This document shows, one piece after another, positions 50,813 through 59,024 of a DNA stretch of 64,000 bases. Position numbers and translations under genes: made by a program. This DNA is from an uncultured Collinsella sp. (GTDB taxonomy: Bacteria > Actinomycetota > Coriobacteriia > Coriobacteriales > Coriobacteriaceae): contig CABUOA010000003.1 in NCBI GenBank assembly GCA_902493145.1, forward strand, positions 1 through 64,000. The letters are read 5' to 3'. How positions within the stretch are numbered: the stretch's first letter is position 1; every line of letters starts with the position of its first letter. Below the pieces are notes generated by a model. It had not been told where the DNA came from and did no database searches. It was given only the letters and a program-made list of their open reading frames with translations.

Positions 50813-52210
50813 ATGGAGCGTCCCAGCGCATGGAAAAAGTACACGCCACAGCAGATCGAGGAGCTCGAGGAGCTTTGCCGCGGCTACAAGCAGTTTTTGA
50901 GTGAGAACAAGACCGAGCGCCTGTGCGTCAAGGCCGGTATCAAGATGGCCGAGGAGGCGGGCTACGTCAATCTGGAGACCGTGATCGCCGAGGGCCGCGC
51001 GCTCAAGGCCGGCGACAAGGTGTACGCCGCCAACCACGGCAAGGACCTCATGCTCGTCAACCTGGGCACCGCCCCGCTCGAGCAGGGCTTTAACATCCTG
51101 GGCGCCCACGTGGACTCGCCGCGCCTGGACCTCAAGCAGAACCCCGCCTTCGAGGCCGGCGACATGGCTTATCTCGACACGCACTACTATGGCGGCGTCA
51201 AGAGCTACCACTGGGTCGCTTCCCCGCTCGCACTCGTGGGCGTCATCTGCAAAAAGGACGGCACCACCGTCGACATCAACATCGGTGACAAGGCCGACGA
51301 CCCGGTCTTTACCATCTCCGACCTGCTGATCCACCTCTCGAGCGAGCAGATGGCCAAGCCCGCCAAGGACGCCGTCGACGCCGAGATCCTCGACGTGATC
51401 GTGGGCGGCCGCCCCGTCAAGTTTAACGAGGACGACAAGGACGCTCCCAAGGAGCCCGTCAAGCAGATGTTCCTGGATATCCTCAAGGAGCAGTACGACG
51501 TCGAGGAGGAGGACTTCCTCTCCGCCGAGATAGAGGTCGTGCCCGCCGGCCCCGCCCGCGACATGGGCCTCGACCGCTCCATGATTTTGGGCTATGGCCA
51601 CGACGACCGCGTCTGCGCCTACCCCTCCATGCTCGCCCAGATCAATGTGGCCAATGTCGAGCGTACGAGCATCACGCTCATCGTCGATAAGGAGGAGATC
51701 GGCTCCGTGGGTGCCACCGGTATGACGAGCCGCTTCTTCGAGAACACCGTCGCCGAGATCATGACGCTCGCCGGCGAGGATAGCCCGCTGGCCCTGCGCC
51801 GCGCGCTCGCCCGCAGCCGCATGCTCTCCTCCGACGTGTCCGCCGGCTTCGACCCGGGCTACGCCGGCAAGTTCGAAACCAAGAACGCAGCCTTTATGGG
51901 TCGCGGCCTGTGCTTTAACAAGTACACGGGCAGCCGCGGCAAGGGCGGCTCTAACGACGCCGACGCCGAGTATGTGGCCCTCATCCGCGACATCATGGAC
52001 GAGGCCGGCGTGGACTTCCAGACCTGCGAGCTCGGTCGCGTCAACGCGGGCGGCGGCGGCACCATCGCATACATCATGGCTAAGTACGGCATGAACGTCA
52101 TCGACTCTGGCGTTGCCGTCCTGTCCATGCACGCCCTGTGGGAGGTCGCTAACAAGGCCGATATCTACGAGGCCTATCGCGGCTACAAGGCCTTCATCGA
52201 GCGCGCGTAA
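50813..52210 (+). CDS. M18 family aminopeptidase
   Basis: A 465-residue cytosolic zinc aminopeptidase of the aspartyl/ApeA group. Metal and catalytic motifs are G-A-H-V-D-S-P-R-L-D near residue 100, DKEEIGSVG near 298 and the late V-L-S-M-H-A near 442. It removes N-terminal (often acidic) residues from peptides. The ATG at 50813 follows AAAGGAGCCTG; the longer in-frame reading from 50252 overlaps polA antisense and is rejected. Confidence 0.93.
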   Translation: MERPSAWKKYTPQQIEELEELCRGYKQFLSENKTERLCVKAGIKMAEEAGYVNLETVIAEGRALKAGDKVYAANHGKDLMLVNLGTAPLEQGFNILGAHVDSPRLDLKQNPAFEAGDMAYLDTHYYGGVKSYHWVASPLALVGVICKKDGTTVDINIGDKADDPVFTISDLLIHLSSEQMAKPAKDAVDAEILDVIVGGRPVKFNEDDKDAPKEPVKQMFLDILKEQYDVEEEDFLSAEIEVVPAGPARDMGLDRSMILGYGHDDRVCAYPSMLAQINVANVERTSITLIVDKEEIGSVGATGMTSRFFENTVAEIMTLAGEDSPLALRRALARSRMLSSDVSAGFDPGYAGKFETKNAAFMGRGLCFNKYTGSRGKGGSNDADAEYVALIRDIMDEAGVDFQTCELGRVNAGGGGTIAYIMAKYGMNVIDSGVAVLSMHALWEVANKADIYEAYRGYKAFIERA

Positions 52211-52223
52211 CCAACCCTTCATC

Positions 52224-52290
52224 AGTTGCGGTGAAATACAGACTAACCTGGCCCATAAACGGCCAAAACAGACCGTATTCCACCGCAACT
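52224..52290. repeat. Imperfect palindrome before yaaA
   Basis: AGTTGCGGTGAAATAC (from 52224) pairs with GTATTCCACCGCAACT (to 52290), 18 of 21 positions matching, around GGCC-CATAAAC-GGCC. It lies in the 100-base gap between the aminopeptidase gene and yaaA and could act as an attenuator or repeat element. Confidence 0.65.
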
Positions 52291-52313
52291 TCCTTTTTGG
52301 CAGAGGAGAGTCC

Positions 52314-53123
52314 ATGCTGCAGGTCGTCATTTCGCCCGCCAAGCAGATGCGCGCGGCCCAAGATGCTTTTGAAGTCCTGGGCATCCCACCCTTTGCGCGC
52401 GAGACGGCTCGCCTCCACCGCGCACTGCTAGATATCGAGCGGAATGAAGGCAGCGGCGGCCTGCAGGCGCTATGGAACGTGAGTGACAAACTGCTGGGGC
52501 CTTGCCTCAACACCCTGCATGAGTTCGGGCCCATCCTGAAAAACGGCGATCTCGACAATCCCGCACTCGCCTGTCACCTCTCCCCTGCCGTCATGTCCTA
52601 CCACGGCATTCAATACCAGAGCATGGCGCCCGAGGTGATGGATTCCGCGCAGTTCGCATGGCTGCAAAGCCACCTGTGGATCCTCTCTGGCCTCTACGGG
52701 TGCGTTCGCCCCTTTCATGCCGTCGAACCATATCGGCTGGAGATGGGCGCGAAGCTCGCCGTTGACGATGCCCGAGACCTCTATGCGTTTTGGAGCGACA
52801 AGCTCGCGCGGGCTATCGCCCCGGCAGGCTCAAACACCACGATCGTCAACCTCGCCAGCGTAGAGTACGCCAAAGCCGTTCTGCCCCATCTCGCGGGCGA
52901 CGCCACGGTCATCACGTGCCTCTTTGGCGAAGGCATCCGCAACGGCAAGCCCATCCAGCGCTCGACCGCCAGCAAAAAGGCACGTGGTTCCATGGTGCGC
53001 TGGATGGCAGAAAACAAGCTCGAGGATGTAAGCGGGCTCACCGCGTTTGACGTTGGTTATCGTCACTTTCCCGAGCTTTCAAATAAGAACACTTTGGTCT
53101 TCCTGAACGAACAGACCTTGTAG
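52314..53123 (+). CDS. yaaA: YaaA family peroxide stress protein
   Basis: A 269-residue UPF0246 protein. The start MLQVVISPAKQM is the family signature, and L-S-G-L-Y-G-C-V-R-P near residue 125 and N-L-A-S-V-E-Y near 180 are conserved. In E. coli YaaA lowers free iron and protects DNA from peroxide. The ATG follows AGAGGAGAG. It is co-directional with the M18 aminopeptidase gene. Confidence 0.92.
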   Translation: MLQVVISPAKQMRAAQDAFEVLGIPPFARETARLHRALLDIERNEGSGGLQALWNVSDKLLGPCLNTLHEFGPILKNGDLDNPALACHLSPAVMSYHGIQYQSMAPEVMDSAQFAWLQSHLWILSGLYGCVRPFHAVEPYRLEMGAKLAVDDARDLYAFWSDKLARAIAPAGSNTTIVNLASVEYAKAVLPHLAGDATVITCLFGEGIRNGKPIQRSTASKKARGSMVRWMAENKLEDVSGLTAFDVGYRHFPELSNKNTLVFLNEQTL

Positions 53124-53163
53124 GACCACCGCTACTTTTGAATGTGCTGCCCAGGCACGGCGT

Positions 53164-53679
53164 CTATTCCGCCAAGCCGTCGGCTTTGGCAACTTCGTTT
53201 GTCGAGCCGTCCTGATAGGTAATCTTGACATGCTCCACCTCGGACACCGCAACACCCGTCGGGGGCTCCAAGCGCCATTCCGTCAGCGCGATATCCATAG
53301 TCGTAGGCACGTCGCCCTGATTCTTGAGCTTCACCGTCAGCGTTTTGAGCGCCGCATCATACGTCACGCGTTCGATTTCCTCACCAGGAATAGACCCACC
53401 GCTCAGCTGAAGCTGGACAAATCCATCGCGCGAATACCAATAGTCGCCCGGCGCGGCAACGGTATTGCCGCCCGTAACCTTCACTGTCATGATCGGCAGG
53501 GCATCGTCGGCCTCGAACTCCCATGCAGCGCCGCCGTGACCGCCAAACGTCCAGATACAAAAGGCAATCACCAGCACGGCAAGCACCGCAAAACCAATCG
53601 CGACAAGGCCATGGTGCGCACGGCTTTCCTCGGCCGATACATCCCATTGCGTCTCTCGATATAGATGCTTGTCTTCCAT
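53164..53679 (-). CDS. Hypothetical single-pass membrane protein
   Basis: 171 residues: a charged N-terminal 24, one hydrophobic helix (about 25-46, GLVAIGFAVLAVLVIAFCIW), then a roughly 120-residue domain rich in Thr, Val and Glu that looks like a beta-sandwich outside the membrane. No lipobox. No family recognised. A long frame continuing upstream to 54966 is antisense to thiC and is not part of it; the ATG at 53679 is the first sensible start. It is convergent with yaaA. Confidence 0.7.
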   Translation of the reverse strand: MEDKHLYRETQWDVSAEESRAHHGLVAIGFAVLAVLVIAFCIWTFGGHGGAAWEFEADDALPIMTVKVTGGNTVAAPGDYWYSRDGFVQLQLSGGSIPGEEIERVTYDAALKTLTVKLKNQGDVPTTMDIALTEWRLEPPTGVAVSEVEHVKITYQDGSTNEVAKADGLAE

Positions 53680-53749
53680 GTTCGCCTCCCCACAGGCACG
53701 CTCGTTAGGCCAATCGTACCCATTCGAGCTATACTTGAGCCCATTACAT

Positions 53750-53842
53750 AAACGGGGAGCTTGCAGGACAGGACGGCAGGCTGAGACTGGGCGCGCCCGC
53801 CCTGACCCGCAAACCTGATATGGGTAATGCCAACGAAGGGAG
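53750..53842 (+). promoter_or_regulatory. TPP riboswitch (THI element)
   Basis: The aptamer core is complete: GGGGAGC at the 5' end of P1, GGCTGAGACTGGGC (the pyrimidine sensor), ACCCGCAAACCTGATATGGG and TAATGCCAACGAAGGGA closing P1. The 3' end of P1 overlaps the AAGGGAG that serves as the thiC ribosome site, eight bases before the ATG. Ligand binding should therefore block translation directly; no separate terminator is visible. Confidence 0.95.
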
Positions 53843-53850
53843 CCGTGCCA

Positions 53851-55185
53851 ATGAGCACACAGACCGAGCCCAAGCTCGTCACGCAAATCGACTTCGCCCG
53901 CGCCGGGCAGATCACGCCGCAGATGAAGGAAGTCGCCGAGCGCGAGCATCGCGACCCCGAGTACATCCGCGAGCGCGTGGCCGACGGCCGCATCGCCATT
54001 CCCGCCAACATCGTGCACATCAAAAAAGGCATGCGCGCCTTTGGTGTCGGCGAGGGCCTGTCTACTAAGGTCAACGTCAACCTGGGCATCTCGGGCGATA
54101 AAGCCGATGCCGCCGAGGAATGGAAGAAGGTCAAGATCGCCGAGGACTTTGGCGCCGACGCCATCATGGACCTTTCCAACTCGGGCAAGACGCGCCAGTT
54201 CCGCCAGCAGCTCATCGACGAGACGCCGCTCATGGTGGGCACCGTCCCCATGTACGACGCCATCGGCTACATGGAAAAGCCGCTGGTCAAGCTTACCAAG
54301 GATGACCTGTTCGAGGTCGTGCGCGCGCACGCCGAGGACGGCGTGGACTTTATGACCATCCACTGCGGCATCAACAAGTCGGTCACCAAGACCTTTAAGG
54401 AGACCGGCCGCCTGATGAACATCGTCAGTCGCGGCGGCTCGCTGCTGTTTGGCTGGATGGAGGTCACCGGCAACGAAAACCCCTTCTACGAGTACTTTGA
54501 CGAGCTGCTCGAGATTTGCCACGAGTACGACGTGACGATTTCGCTCGGCGACTCCTGCCGCCCGGGCTGCCTCTACGACTCCAACGATGCCACCGAGACC
54601 GCTGAGATGATCGAGCTGGGCAAGCTGTGCAAGCGCGCTTGGGCCGCCGGCGTCCAGGTCATGGTCGAGGGCCCGGGTCACATGGCGCTCGACGAGATCG
54701 CCGCCAACATGAAACTGCAGAAGCGCCTGTGCCACAATGCCCCGTTCTATGTGCTCGGGCCGCTGGTGACCGATATCGGCGTGGGTTACGACCACATCAC
54801 CGCTGCCATCGGCGGCGCCATCTCCGCCAGCTCCGGTGCCGACTTCCTGTGCTACGTGACGCCGGCCGAGCACCTGTGCCTGCCCAACGCCCAGGACGTG
54901 CTCGATGGCCTCATGGCCACTAAGATTGCCGCGCACGCCGCCGATATCGCCAAGAAGGTGCCGCACGCCCGCGACATGGACGACAAGATGGGCCAGGCAC
55001 GCCGCAAGCTCGACTGGGATGCCATGTGGAAGTGTGCTCTCGACCCGGTCACCGGCAAGAAACGCTACGAAGAATCCCCCGCCGCCACCGAGGGCACCTG
55101 CACCATGTGCGGCAAGATGTGCGCCGTCCGCACCGTTAACAAGGTGTTCGAAGGCACGACGATCGACCTCGGCATGGAGGACTAA
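53851..55185 (+). CDS. thiC: Phosphomethylpyrimidine synthase ThiC
   Basis: Radical-SAM enzyme converting aminoimidazole ribotide to HMP-P in thiamine synthesis. 444 residues, the shorter form without the N-terminal extension of E. coli ThiC. The cluster motif CX2CX4C (C-T-M-C-G-K-M-C) stands near residue 415, and V-E-G-P-G-H-M and SLGDSCRPG are conserved. Translation is gated by the TPP riboswitch just upstream. An upstream in-frame ATG at 53827 lies inside the aptamer and is rejected. Confidence 0.97.
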   Translation: MSTQTEPKLVTQIDFARAGQITPQMKEVAEREHRDPEYIRERVADGRIAIPANIVHIKKGMRAFGVGEGLSTKVNVNLGISGDKADAAEEWKKVKIAEDFGADAIMDLSNSGKTRQFRQQLIDETPLMVGTVPMYDAIGYMEKPLVKLTKDDLFEVVRAHAEDGVDFMTIHCGINKSVTKTFKETGRLMNIVSRGGSLLFGWMEVTGNENPFYEYFDELLEICHEYDVTISLGDSCRPGCLYDSNDATETAEMIELGKLCKRAWAAGVQVMVEGPGHMALDEIAANMKLQKRLCHNAPFYVLGPLVTDIGVGYDHITAAIGGAISASSGADFLCYVTPAEHLCLPNAQDVLDGLMATKIAAHAADIAKKVPHARDMDDKMGQARRKLDWDAMWKCALDPVTGKKRYEESPAATEGTCTMCGKMCAVRTVNKVFEGTTIDLGMED

Positions 55186-55276
55186 CTCGTCACCGGAGCC
55201 ACAATCGGTAACATGGTGTTCGTCAATTGTTGACGTGTGAACATTTGCTTACATTTGCGTAAAGATTGCATCGCCC

Positions 55277-55317
55277 GCCCGGGTTCGACATAGAGTCGGC
55301 CCGGGCATCTTTATAAT
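55277..55317 (+). terminator. Terminator of thiC, overlapping the thiD -10 box
   Basis: A GC-rich stem (CCCGGG.TCGAC with GTCGGCCCGGG, one bulge) ends at 55305, followed by ATCTTTATAAT. The TATAAT (55312-55317) may also serve as a -10 element for thiD, so termination and re-initiation could overlap. Confidence 0.6.
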
Positions 55318-55363
55318 GCTGGCTTAAAGACCCATTTGATTCCGACCGAACAAGGGAGCAAAC

Positions 55364-56194
55364 ATGGATCGCAGTAAGGTACCTGCCGTTCTATCCATCG
55401 CAGGATCCGATTCCAGCGGTGGCGCCGGCATTCAGGCCGACATCAAGACCATCACGGCGCACCGCCTGTATGCCGAGACGGCCATCACCGCCATCACCGC
55501 ACAAAACACGCTCGGTGTCACCGCCGTGCAGAATATCTCCCCTGATATCGTCGCTGCGCAGATCGACGCCGTATTTGACGATATCCGCCCCAGCGCCGTC
55601 AAGATCGGCATGGTTTCCTCTGCCGAGATTATCGAGGTTATCGCCGACCGCCTGAGCGCCTGGAACGCGACAAACGTGGTCGTCGACCCCGTCATGGTAG
55701 CCACCTCGGGCGCACGGCTGATTGCCGAAGATGCCGCCGAGGCGCTCACCCGCCGCCTGTTCCCACTAGCAACCGTCATCACGCCCAATATTCCCGAGGC
55801 CATGGCCCTGCTTGACTACGAGGTCGACTCCGAGCGCACACAGCAAAATGCTGCCATGCTCCTCACCCGCCGCTTTGGTTGCGCATCCCTCGTTAAGGGT
55901 GGGCATCTTGTCAACGAGGCCAACGATGTATTGGCCGAACCCGCGCCACTCGATGACGAGGGCAACCATCTGGGCGATCCGCTCACCACGTGGTTCCGCC
56001 ACAAGCGCATCGAGACCGACAACACACACGGCACCGGCTGCACGCTTTCGTCCGCCATCGCCTGCGCGCTGGCCCAGGGCATGGATCTTGCCGATGCCGT
56101 CAATGCGGGCAAGGCATACCTGACAGGCGCTCTGGCCGCCGGCCTGAACATGGGCAAAGGCTCCGGCCCTGTCAACCACATGTGGCAGTACTAA
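55364..56194 (+). CDS. thiD: Hydroxymethylpyrimidine/phosphomethylpyrimidine kinase ThiD
   Basis: A 276-residue ribokinase-fold enzyme phosphorylating HMP and HMP-P for thiamine synthesis. Signatures are A-G-S-D-S-S-G-G-A-G-I-Q-A-D at residues 13-26, V-D-P-V-M-V-A-T-S-G near 107 and the DNTHGTGCTLSSAIA anion hole near 225. It follows thiC by 178 bases on the same strand. No thiE or thiM is in the window. Confidence 0.95.
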   Translation: MDRSKVPAVLSIAGSDSSGGAGIQADIKTITAHRLYAETAITAITAQNTLGVTAVQNISPDIVAAQIDAVFDDIRPSAVKIGMVSSAEIIEVIADRLSAWNATNVVVDPVMVATSGARLIAEDAAEALTRRLFPLATVITPNIPEAMALLDYEVDSERTQQNAAMLLTRRFGCASLVKGGHLVNEANDVLAEPAPLDDEGNHLGDPLTTWFRHKRIETDNTHGTGCTLSSAIACALAQGMDLADAVNAGKAYLTGALAAGLNMGKGSGPVNHMWQY

Positions 56195-56238
56195 ATAGCC
56201 AGTAACCTGCCAAAAAGAGACAGGCTACCTTGCACCAA

Positions 56239-56303
56239 AAACCGTCGCAACATTCGATGAAAATCGTGCAAACGCAAAAAATCATTAAATGTTGCGACGG
56301 TTT
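56239..56303. repeat. Palindrome with perfect 16-bp arms after thiD
   Basis: AAACCGTCGCAACATT (56239-56254) is the exact reverse complement of 56288-56303. An inner CGAT-GAAA-ATCG hairpin sits between. It lies between convergent genes and could terminate either way; no T-tract of note. Confidence 0.75.
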
Positions 56304-56339
56304 GATTTTAGATAGCGGTCGAGCAAAGGACCAGAGCGC

Positions 56340-56951
56340 CTATTCGTCGGCGAGTTGAATTCCCAACAAACCCGAGAGTGCCAGCGCCTGCTCGGCATTG
56401 ACCGTCAAGCCACGCAACTCATGGTAATCGACCGAAACAACGGGCGCTGCAAATGTACAGCGCGACACATCAACGCCGGAAAGCGACGTCTTGAACACAT
56501 CAACACGCGTCAGGTCACAGCCATCCAGGCGTATCTGACCCAGCTTGGCACCCTGAAACGCAGCCTCTCTCAGACGTGTATCGCATGCTGTCATAGGGCC
56601 AATGCGTCCCTCCGAAAGGTTCGCATAGCTCAAATCGCACGATCCAAACGACACGCTCGACAGGCGCGCCTTGAGCAAGTTGAGTCCCGGTGCCGAGCAG
56701 TCAACGAAGTCACAGCGGCTGAGCCAGCAGCCTTCCATGTTGCAGCGGATAAAGCGGCAACCGCGAAACACCACGTCGCGAAACGTCGAGCCGCTCCAGT
56801 CAACGCTATCGAACTCGCAAGATCGGAACACAACGCCATCGAAGGTCGCGCCGTTCGCCACGTCGTAGGCAAGATCCAAATCCTCAAAAGCGGTATTGGA
56901 GACGAGCTCATCGCCCTCGGCAAAGAGGTCGATGAGCTCGTCCATGCCCAT
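56340..56951 (-). CDS. Pentapeptide repeat protein
   Basis: A 203-residue protein whose middle (about 30-170) is a run of A(D/N)LXX-like five-residue repeats (F-D-G-V-V-F-R-S-C-E-F-D-S-V, FRGCRFIRCN, FGSCDLSYANLS, LDGCDLTRVD), predicted to form a right-handed quadrilateral beta-helix. Some relatives mimic DNA and guard gyrase, but most have unknown roles. ATGs at 56951 and 56945 are both possible; neither has a strong ribosome site. Confidence 0.82.
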   Translation of the reverse strand: MGMDELIDLFAEGDELVSNTAFEDLDLAYDVANGATFDGVVFRSCEFDSVDWSGSTFRDVVFRGCRFIRCNMEGCWLSRCDFVDCSAPGLNLLKARLSSVSFGSCDLSYANLSEGRIGPMTACDTRLREAAFQGAKLGQIRLDGCDLTRVDVFKTSLSGVDVSRCTFAAPVVSVDYHELRGLTVNAEQALALSGLLGIQLADE

Positions 56952-56985
56952 ATGGCAGCCAATCCGTTCGTTTACCCGGGCAAAA

Positions 56986-57018
56986 CCACCACAAAGGTGC
57001 CTGTCCCCTTTGCGGTGG
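56986..57018. repeat. CCACCACAAAGG-type hairpin, second copy
   Basis: CCACCACAAAGG pairs with CCTTTGCGGTGG around a TGCCTGTCC loop. It is the same family as 9694-9728. It lies in the short gap between the esterase gene and the pentapeptide gene, and would be intercistronic on the minus strand. Confidence 0.68.
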
Positions 57019-57030
57019 CTTGGGGTCGCG

Positions 57031-57690
57031 CTACTCACCGAGCATCTCTTGGAGCTTGGCTGCCACGGCATGTCCCAAGCTCTCGTGGCTTTCGGGCATC
57101 ATATGCAGATAGTCGATATCGCCCGGCTCGGCAAACTCGGCGGCATTCAAAAAGTCGCAGCCAAACTGCTCGGCCACGTGCGCATAGTACTCGCCAAAAT
57201 GTTCAGATGCCTCGACGGAACGCTCGTCAAAATCGGTCATATATACATCGGCGATCTGCGGCTTGATCTTGATAGGAGCCATCAGCAGGATGCGCGGGCA
57301 AGGCGCAGCGTCGGTCCACGGAAACGCGCGGACGGCGCGAATCAGCGCCATGGCGCCACGGGCGATATCGGAAGCTGTCACGTTAAAGACCGTCTTACAG
57401 TCGTTGGTGCCCAGCATGATCACAATGGCGTCCAGCGGCTTATGGGCCTCGAGCAGCATCGGAAGCGCGCGAATGCCGTTGAGGTTAGTGTCCAGATGGC
57501 ACATGTCGTCGCGTACCGTCGTGCGGCCGTTGAGGCCTTCTTCAATTACATGCCAGCCCTCGCCTAAGTCACGTTGGACCACGCCACACCAGCGCACATC
57601 CTGCGCATAGCGCACCGCGGTACCGTCGCGCATGCCCGCCGGATCGTAACCATAGGTGTTACTGTCACCAAAGCACAGAACGTTTTTCAT
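57031..57690 (-). CDS. SGNH/GDSL-family hydrolase
   Basis: A 219-residue esterase-like protein. Block I is L-C-F-G-D-S-N-T-Y-G (catalytic Ser10), block III I-M-L-G-T-N-D near residue 95, and the catalytic Asp/His pair is in D-Y-L-H-M-M-P-E-S-H near 200. No signal peptide, so it acts in the cytoplasm, perhaps on acetylated sugars or short esters. The ATG follows GAGGAGC. Confidence 0.9.
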   Translation of the reverse strand: MKNVLCFGDSNTYGYDPAGMRDGTAVRYAQDVRWCGVVQRDLGEGWHVIEEGLNGRTTVRDDMCHLDTNLNGIRALPMLLEAHKPLDAIVIMLGTNDCKTVFNVTASDIARGAMALIRAVRAFPWTDAAPCPRILLMAPIKIKPQIADVYMTDFDERSVEASEHFGEYYAHVAEQFGCDFLNAAEFAEPGDIDYLHMMPESHESLGHAVAAKLQEMLGE

Positions 57691-57710
57691 CTTGAGCTCC
57701 TCATTCAGTA

Positions 57711-57744
57711 AAAAGCCGACGGGGGCAACCCCTCCCGTCGGCTT
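57711..57744 (-). terminator. Rho-independent terminator after the PARG-like gene
   Basis: The stem AAGCCGACGGG/CCCGTCGGCTT is followed by TTTTTAC on the minus strand, 25 bases past the stop. Confidence 0.9.
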
Positions 57745-57768
57745 GGCATATCACATCGCGCGCACCGC

Positions 57769-58884
57769 TTACAGGTACTTGCGCCAGTCATCCTCGTCCT
57801 CATCATCCTCGACTGCTGTCTGGGCCTGCTCGGCGGCGCGAGCGGCTGCGGCGCGGGCGGCAACCTGGGCATAGGACTCCTCGTTGCGCTCGGGGAAGTT
57901 TGCCAGCACGTGCTCGAACTTGGCAAAGTCCTGGTCCCAGCGCGTAGAGGGCACGGCAAAGAAGACCTGCTTGACCTTGAAGTCGCCCGACGCGAGCTCC
58001 TTGCGGAAGAGCTCGGCCACGGCCTCGGCATCAAAGCCGTTGTTCTCGCAGCCCCAAGCACCCAGCACGAGCTTCTCGCGACCAAGCTCATCGCAGATGG
58101 CGAGCACAAAGCGAATGCGGTCGCGCAGGGCATCCAGCAGAGCATCGTCGCTCACGCGATACTCCTGGCGGGCGCGCCTAACGTTGGGCGCGGCGGCCAC
58201 GATCACGTCGGCGTATGCATGCACGTGGTTGCGGTCGAAGCGCACCGCAGGCACCACCAGGGCGCGGTTACGATAGAGCTCGCAGTTGATGTTGCGGCGA
58301 CGGTTCTCGCCGTACCACTTACGCTGCTTATCGAGAACGTTGTACAGATACGAATCGGCGCACAGCGTGGCCTCCTGGCCCAGATAACCCTGAATATATC
58401 CACCGCCCGGATTGGTAAACGAGGCAAAGGCGAGCACGGCCATGTCGCAGAACTGCGCATAGCCGCGACCGTTATCGAGGATTGCCTGCGTGGCGGAGGC
58501 ATCAAGCACAGTGACCTCGGGCAGGACCGGAGCGGGCTCCTCAGCAGGCGCGGACTCAGCTTCGGCGATTTCCTCGGCAGGCTCCTCGACGGGCTCGGGC
58601 GCCGCCTCGGTCTCGGCAGTCTCCGCGTTCTCGACGTCCTCGGCGACCTGCTCTTCGGCGGCCACAGCACTCTGAACCTTGGCCTTCATCGCCGCGACAA
58701 AGCCGGCAGGCATACCGTCAAACTCGCGAACACCGGCAAGCGAACGCTCGATATCCTTGGCGCACGCTTCGGACACAGTTGCCACGTGACGCTCGGCGGC
58801 CTTGGCACGGGCCCCGCGCTTGGGATTGGGCTGACCCGCTCGGTTGGACCTGCGGTTACGGTTCCTGTTGTCGACGTCTGCCAT
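57769..58884 (-). CDS. TIGR02452-type microbial poly(ADP-ribose) glycohydrolase-like protein
   Basis: 371 residues. The C-terminal part (about 120-345) is a macrodomain-like fold with the PARG-type loop F-T-N-P-G-G-G-Y-I-Q-G-Y-L-G-Q-E-A, although the usual second catalytic Glu of Q-E-E is Ala here. It is predicted to bind or cut ADP-ribose attachments. The first 40 residues are basic; residues about 75-120 form an Ala/Glu/Pro linker. The C-terminus is acidic. No partner ADP-ribosyltransferase is adjacent. Confidence 0.8.
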   Translation of the reverse strand: MADVDNRNRNRRSNRAGQPNPKRGARAKAAERHVATVSEACAKDIERSLAGVREFDGMPAGFVAAMKAKVQSAVAAEEQVAEDVENAETAETEAAPEPVEEPAEEIAEAESAPAEEPAPVLPEVTVLDASATQAILDNGRGYAQFCDMAVLAFASFTNPGGGYIQGYLGQEATLCADSYLYNVLDKQRKWYGENRRRNINCELYRNRALVVPAVRFDRNHVHAYADVIVAAAPNVRRARQEYRVSDDALLDALRDRIRFVLAICDELGREKLVLGAWGCENNGFDAEAVAELFRKELASGDFKVKQVFFAVPSTRWDQDFAKFEHVLANFPERNEESYAQVAARAAAARAAEQAQTAVEDDEDEDDWRKYL

Positions 58885-58949
58885 ACGTGGCCACCTTTCC
58901 TGTCGCTGCCGCTATCGGCTTTTCCCATCCATGATACCCCGCCGCGCAC

Positions 58950-58975
58950 AAAAAAGACGGCCCCGAAGGACCGCC
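58950..58975 (-). terminator. Terminator after the Bax inhibitor-1 family gene
   Basis: The stem GGCGGTCC-TTCG-GGGCCGTC (two wobbles) is followed by TTTTTTG on the minus strand, 50 bases past the stop. Confidence 0.82.
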
Positions 58976-59024
58976 TTTCGCATCGTTTTACCGTGTCCGG
59001 CAGGAAGCATCGCAATGCCGCGCT

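Noticed and set aside
50777..52558. Minus-strand 593-codon frame across the M18 aminopeptidase gene
   Set aside because: Antisense shadow with biased Gly/Val/Leu composition and no domain.
53680..54966. Long minus-strand open frame continuing upstream of the hypothetical membrane protein
   Set aside because: It is antisense to thiC and open only because of GC-rich codon periodicity. The true gene starts at 53679.
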